A stretch of DNA of 8,342 nucleotides from Sphingomonadales bacterium (lineage in GTDB: Bacteria > Bacteroidota > Bacteroidia > UBA7662): assembly GCA_016872125.1 (NCBI GenBank), contig VHBD01000055.1, positions 1 to 8,342 on the forward strand. The letters run 5' to 3'. The position numbers and the translations under genes are program-made. Below are positions 8,042 through 8,342 of the stretch, piece by piece; within the stretch, counting starts at the first letter, position 1, and each line of letters opens with the position of its first letter. The notes beneath the pieces were generated by a model that saw nothing but the letters and a program-made list of their open reading frames with translations, had not been told where the DNA came from and did not search any database.

Positions 8042-8060
8042 GGCGTTGGTTTTGAACGCC
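8042..8060 (-). promoter_or_regulatory. Hairpin abutting the rny start codon
   Basis: Within the 30-nt zapA-rny gap, read on the minus strand, GGCGTT (8060-8055) and AACGCC (8047-8042) form a perfect 6-bp inverted repeat around a 7-base loop. The right arm ends immediately before the rny ATG (8041-8039). If it forms in the mRNA, it would lie in the ribosome landing zone and could dampen rny initiation, or it could mark a processing site between zapA and rny. The repeat is seen directly; any function is inference, and a 6-bp stem can arise by chance. Confidence 0.35.
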
Positions 8061-8071
8061 CAGAGGCCGGA

Positions 8072-8341
8072 TTAAACCGCCTGCACCGTCGCCTTGGAAT
8101 GCATCATGCGATCCAAACTGGCTTCCAACGCTTTGAACCGCTCTCCGAGTTCTTCCTCAAACCCATGGTCTGCTGGTACGGTAACCGAGGGGGGTTCCGA
8201 AGCGGATGGGGTCGATTCCTGATGTTGAATCAGGCTATGGGCCAAGAAGAAAGCGGTCATTCCCATCAAATCAAAGCGGTCTGCTCCGGGATGTTGGGCT
8301 TTGTAATCGGTAAGGCGTTCGTTAAGAAGTGATTCAGCCTG
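8072..8341 (-). CDS. zapA: Cell division protein ZapA-like, 5'-truncated
   Basis: ZapA-family proteins bind FtsZ and bundle or stabilise the Z-ring at mid-cell. The frame stays open to the right edge, so the start lies outside and 89 residues are visible. The first visible part (A-E-S-L-L-N-E-R-L, then R-F-D-L-M-G-M-T-A-F-F-L-A-H-S-L-I near 8220-8338) matches the ZapA helix, which in Bacteroidota typically reads A-x-x-L-I-N-E-K/R followed by a D-x-x-D-L-L-A-M-like segment. After it comes a Pro/Ser-rich linker (about residues 42-57 of the visible part) and a short amphipathic, coiled-coil-like helix, F-E-E-E-L-G-E-R-F-K-A-L. An internal TTG or ATG start near 8260-8269 would cut the conserved helix and is not credible. 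The position directly upstream of rny fits the zapA-rny order common in Bacteroidota and strengthens the call. The protein is short, so the assignment is less certain than for its neighbours. Confidence 0.75.
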   Translation of the reverse strand, partial: QAESLLNERLTDYKAQHPGADRFDLMGMTAFFLAHSLIQHQESTPSASEPPSVTVPADHGFEEELGERFKALEASLDRMMHSKATVQAV

Positions 8342-8342
8342 G

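Noticed and set aside
8099..8332. Plus-strand open frame opposite zapA
   Set aside because: It is antisense to the conserved ZapA frame and has no recognisable features.
1..8342. Mobile elements, CRISPR arrays, tRNA or rRNA genes, or a horizontally acquired island
   Set aside because: Almost every base belongs to core genes with similar composition, and no repeats, integrase, transposase or RNA gene signatures were seen.

Overview
The window looks like a core-genome segment of a Bacteroidota chromosome, most likely a member of or near the Flavobacteriales, with roughly balanced base composition. The evidence is the Bacteroidota-type BamA sequence (a W-W-N-P-F-R block in a POTRA domain and a barrel ending in Phe), tandem OmpH/Skp genes directly behind bamA, a TPR/beta-propeller/OmpA protein of the PorE kind, the long Bacteroidota-type PurM, the zapA-rny pair, and the absence of convincing Shine-Dalgarno sequences. 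Finer taxonomy cannot be decided from this sequence alone.

Layout. On the plus strand from 2 to 6455 there is one densely packed run: bamA (5' truncated by the window edge), two ompH/skp-like periplasmic chaperone genes, a PorE-like multidomain OmpA-family protein, and purM. The junctions are +2 nt, +7 nt, a 1-nt TAATG overlap and a 4-nt ATGA overlap. That spacing implies a single transcript with likely translational coupling. On the minus strand, read from the right edge, are zapA (5' end outside the window) and rny, separated by 30 nt. The two runs converge with only 2 bp between the purM and rny stop codons. Nearly the whole window is coding. There is no gene-free stretch over 300 bases, and I see no tRNA, rRNA, CRISPR array, insertion sequence or phage gene.

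How the genes fit together. BamA inserts beta-barrel proteins into the outer membrane. The two OmpH/Skp-like proteins would escort unfolded barrel proteins across the periplasm to it. The PorE-like protein carries a peptidoglycan-binding OmpA domain and probably ties an outer-membrane machine to the cell wall; in Porphyromonas a protein of this architecture is a type IX secretion component. PurM is a purine-biosynthesis enzyme that appears to be a passenger on this envelope transcript. The convergent pair encodes a divisome regulator (ZapA) and a membrane-anchored endoribonuclease (RNase Y).

I did not find a clearly new biological system. The items most worth checking are the non-lipoprotein PorE-like protein joined to the Bam/Skp operon, a hairpin abutting the rny start codon, a hairpin covering both convergent stop codons, and unusual C-terminal tails on the first OmpH and on ZapA.
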